Source of the DNA: Thermoplasmatota archaeon
GTDB taxonomy: Archaea > Thermoplasmatota > Penumbrarchaeia > Penumbrarchaeales > Penumbrarchaeaceae
DNA: 6,969 nucleotides
Reading direction: 5' to 3'
Assembly: GCA_030595585.1 (NCBI GenBank)
Contig: JAUVCY010000091.1
Span: 1-6,969 of the forward strand
A program made the position numbers and the translations under genes. Position 1 is the stretch's first letter. The number at the start of each line of letters is the position of its first letter. The notes under the pieces were generated by a model. The model ran no database searches and was not told the DNA's origin. It saw only the letters and a program-made list of their open reading frames with translations. Positions 4,649 through 6,969 of the stretch are shown here, piece after piece.

Positions 4649-6969
4649 ATGAGGAAGGGATCGTTAAGAACTATACTGATAGCAATGTTATTTTTGATAT
4701 CTGGGGCCACATCGCTCCTGCTGACAGCGGATGAGATGGTGGATGGCATTGAGCCGCCACCGCCCTATCACAACGCGTACATCCACATCAACGCAGTAAT
4801 GCACAACGGTACGCCCGCAGCGGGTTTTCAGGCTCGTATCAATGTGGGGCCTACTGTTGTGCTTGACTCCGGTGGAGAGGGAACGCTGAACCTCTCATTT
4901 AGATATCTTGGCATAGGGACGTTCATTGTCCGTAACCTGACCTTCAAGACCCTTTTTAAACAACAGATAAATATCGAGCCGGACGAGGTATTGTACATGA
5001 ACGTGACGCTGGCGCCACCCGCCACCCCATACAACGTCGTCACCGGCCTGCTGCTCAACGCATCGGGCATGTCTCCAAGGGTGGGAGTCGAGGTCAAGCT
5101 ATCATCCCAAACGGATTTCGGAGATTACCTGACGTATTTCAATACAACAGACGAGGAAGGCAGATACAGTTTCTTCGTACCCAACGTCACCCAGTATACG
5201 GTGACCCTCTATGTCCCCTCATCAGGAGATCTAAGGACCACAAGCTGGTATTTTTTCCTCAAGGAGGGAGTATCACAATATGAGATCGACCTGATATCTT
5301 ACAAATATTACCTTCCGGAACTGGAGAGCCGGGTGAGGTTCGTCAGAGCTTCCGATCTGGAGCCCATACCTGGCTCCCTATCCATCTCGATATTATCCAG
5401 GGAGACCGGTTACAACTCGATTAATACGTGGAGGACCGGCCCCGATCCCGAAGGTTGGTACGACTTCAGTGGGGCCTACGGCGAGGGTAGTTTCTATCTC
5501 AACCCCAATCCCAAGCTGATACCGAACGCAACAACCTACTTTTCCTATAGTTTCCTGCAGAACGACACGGGAATCGAGATGGAGATACCGGTGGACCTGT
5601 CCAACCTGGTCCCTGTGGAGATCACCATAAGGAATTCGTCGGAGCCGATCCCGGGCTCCTCGTCCAATCTACAGTGGTCAGATAAGGGAGGTTTTGGAAC
5701 ATATAGTGCGACCTACAACAATAAAACAGATGCCAACGGAACCTCCATGATCATGCTTCCCGAAGGCAGAACCTACTTCGTGAGCACCTCCGGACCGGGG
5801 CATCATCATCGTGGGTTGGATGTCGATACGATCGGCCCGGGACCCCACAGTTTCGAAGTGGTCCTCGAGGAGATCCCTCCTCCCGTAGTCATACCCACAA
5901 CCACAGTGAATATCCTCGTCCTGGATGATAAGACCGGGATACCGATACCAACCAGCGGCATATATGGGCGTTACAGCAATGAGAACGGCTATTTCTCCTT
6001 CAGCGGCAAGACGAACGGCGAGGGTCGCTGGACAGGGGTCATCAATGTAGGCACCTACGATTACATGAGCGGCTCGTCACCGCTTGGATATGGCAAGATA
6101 GAGGATGTGGAGGTAAGGGAGGGCATCATGGAGGATTTCACCATAAGGCAGGGAAGGTATACATTTTACGAGTCCATGGGCTCCGTGCCTTACCATTTCT
6201 ACGTCTTGAACGAGGCTGGAGAACCGGTTCCCGGAGCGTATCTGAGGGTGTCCGGACAATTCCACTCCGGTTCTACCTATTCCACGTTACTGTTCTCCGA
6301 TGATGACGGCAGGGTGGATCTCGCGGCCGTTCCAGGGTTTGAGGTCAAGGTAAAGACCGTCAAGAACCTTCCATCAGGGGAGCTGAACGATTGGGCGGTA
6401 CAGCTCACTACATTCATCGCCGAACCGGGCGGGGGACGGCTGCCGGATGTCACGGTCCATCAAATGTGGGATCCCGTGGAGATAACCGGTTTCATCCGGG
6501 ACGGTGAGACCATGGAGCCCATCCCGTATCAGAGGGTCCAGGCCCACTCGGTCAAGGAGATGGATGACCTGCCCACCAGGATGATGATGTTCGAGGAGTA
6601 CACGGCCGGTGTGGATTACCTGGATATGTATAGATGGTCGAAGGGTGACGGTTTCTACAGGAACTACGGCCTGGAGACGACCATCCTCGATGTGAGGATG
6701 GATGGATATTTCTCATTTCAGGAGAGGCTTCAGCTGGAACCCACAAGGGGGGACGTTGTTTTCGACATCCTGATGGACCCGCTACCCGAATTCATGGTAT
6801 GGATGAACGGCACGCTGGTTAACGAGGACGGTGATCCCATCGCTGGAGAGCTGAACATCACCGATTTCGACCACCCTGCGATGAACGGCTATGACCTCGT
6901 CATCAACGAGACCGGGGAGTTCAGCATCGAGCTCTATCCAAGCAATTACACGCTCCGTTTCTTCAACGA
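4649..6969 (+). CDS. Large secreted protein with tandem carboxypeptidase-regulatory-like (transthyretin-fold) modules (3' truncated)
   Basis: An open frame without a stop runs from ATG 4649 past the right edge: 773 full codons plus two bases. AGGAG is 8 nt upstream. Residues 1-30 form a signal peptide (MRKGSLR, then a hydrophobic core), so the protein is exported. The rest is a string of about eight beta-sandwich modules of 80-105 residues. Each has a turn motif near its start: GTPAAGFQARI (54-64), MSPRVGVEVKL (141-151), LEPIPGSLSI (237-246), SEPIPGSSS (331-339), GIPIPTSGI (430-438), GEPVPGAYLRV (524-534), MEPIPYQRV (622-630) and GDPIAGELNI (728-737). Most are followed by a D-x-x-G-x-[YFW] turn such as TDEEGRYSFF (167-176), NGEGRW (456-461) or ETGEFSI (754-760). 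This is the CarboxypepD_reg/transthyretin-like pattern. No cysteine occurs in 773 residues, and sequons are frequent. No catalytic domain is visible. It is divergent from the LamG surface protein and is probably structural or adhesive; any C-terminal anchor lies outside the window. Confidence 0.9.
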   Translation, partial: MRKGSLRTILIAMLFLISGATSLLLTADEMVDGIEPPPPYHNAYIHINAVMHNGTPAAGFQARINVGPTVVLDSGGEGTLNLSFRYLGIGTFIVRNLTFKTLFKQQINIEPDEVLYMNVTLAPPATPYNVVTGLLLNASGMSPRVGVEVKLSSQTDFGDYLTYFNTTDEEGRYSFFVPNVTQYTVTLYVPSSGDLRTTSWYFFLKEGVSQYEIDLISYKYYLPELESRVRFVRASDLEPIPGSLSISILSRETGYNSINTWRTGPDPEGWYDFSGAYGEGSFYLNPNPKLIPNATTYFSYSFLQNDTGIEMEIPVDLSNLVPVEITIRNSSEPIPGSSSNLQWSDKGGFGTYSATYNNKTDANGTSMIMLPEGRTYFVSTSGPGHHHRGLDVDTIGPGPHSFEVVLEEIPPPVVIPTTTVNILVLDDKTGIPIPTSGIYGRYSNENGYFSFSGKTNGEGRWTGVINVGTYDYMSGSSPLGYGKIEDVEVREGIMEDFTIRQGRYTFYESMGSVPYHFYVLNEAGEPVPGAYLRVSGQFHSGSTYSTLLFSDDDGRVDLAAVPGFEVKVKTVKNLPSGELNDWAVQLTTFIAEPGGGRLPDVTVHQMWDPVEITGFIRDGETMEPIPYQRVQAHSVKEMDDLPTRMMMFEEYTAGVDYLDMYRWSKGDGFYRNYGLETTILDVRMDGYFSFQERLQLEPTRGDVVFDILMDPLPEFMVWMNGTLVNEDGDPIAGELNITDFDHPAMNGYDLVINETGEFSIELYPSNYTLRFFN

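Noticed and set aside
4507..4734. Plus-strand open frame of 75 codons across the divergent intergenic region and the next gene's 5' end
   Set aside because: It has no ribosome binding site, covers both candidate promoter elements, is out of frame with the well-supported signal-peptide start at 4649, and its product has no recognisable features.
4828..5097. Minus-strand frame opposite the secreted protein
   Set aside because: It lies wholly within a long, continuous coding frame with a good signal peptide and repeat modules; it is an antisense shadow.

Overview
The window looks archaeal, most likely from a Thermoplasmatota-type euryarchaeon. This is inferred from several signs. Arg codons are mostly AGG/AGA and ATA is common for Ile. 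The intergenic regions carry TATA boxes about 25 nt upstream of plausible starts. Shine-Dalgarno sites are short (AGGAG, AGGTG, GAGG). The surface proteins are large, rich in N-x-S/T sequons and built from beta-sandwich repeats. No ribosomal or tRNA marker is present, so the lineage is not proven.

Layout, left to right. (1) Bases 1-582 (+) hold the 3' two thirds of a LolD/MacB-class ABC transporter ATPase with a 63-residue C-terminal extension that looks like a helix-hairpin-helix domain. (2) Bases 583-694 hold a strong imperfect hairpin (616-651) and an AT-rich promoter-like block. (3) Bases 695-1126 (+) encode a small single-membrane-span protein resembling archaeal type IV pilin-like proteins. 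(4) Convergent to it, with a 26-bp gap, is a 1,099-residue surface protein on the minus strand (1153-4452). It has a signal peptide, a LamG lectin-like domain that appears inserted inside a cadherin-like/putative-Ig domain, further cadherin-like and Fn3-like modules, one membrane span and a 137-residue proline/glutamate-rich cytoplasmic tail. (5) Bases 4453-4648 are a compact divergent promoter region with two TATA boxes flanking a perfect 10-bp tandem repeat. (6) From 4649 to the right edge (+) runs a second large secreted protein, open at the window end. It has at least 773 residues, no cysteine, and eight carboxypeptidase-regulatory-like (transthyretin-fold) modules.

Taken together, this is a cell-envelope locus: an export-type ABC ATPase, a pilin-like protein and two large modular exported proteins transcribed from a shared divergent promoter region. 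I found no mobile element, CRISPR array, RNA gene or defence system. The most distinctive points are the domain-in-domain LamG insertion, the long proline-rich cytoplasmic tail, the HhH-like tail on the ABC ATPase and the symmetric divergent regulatory region. None of these amounts to a demonstrated new system.
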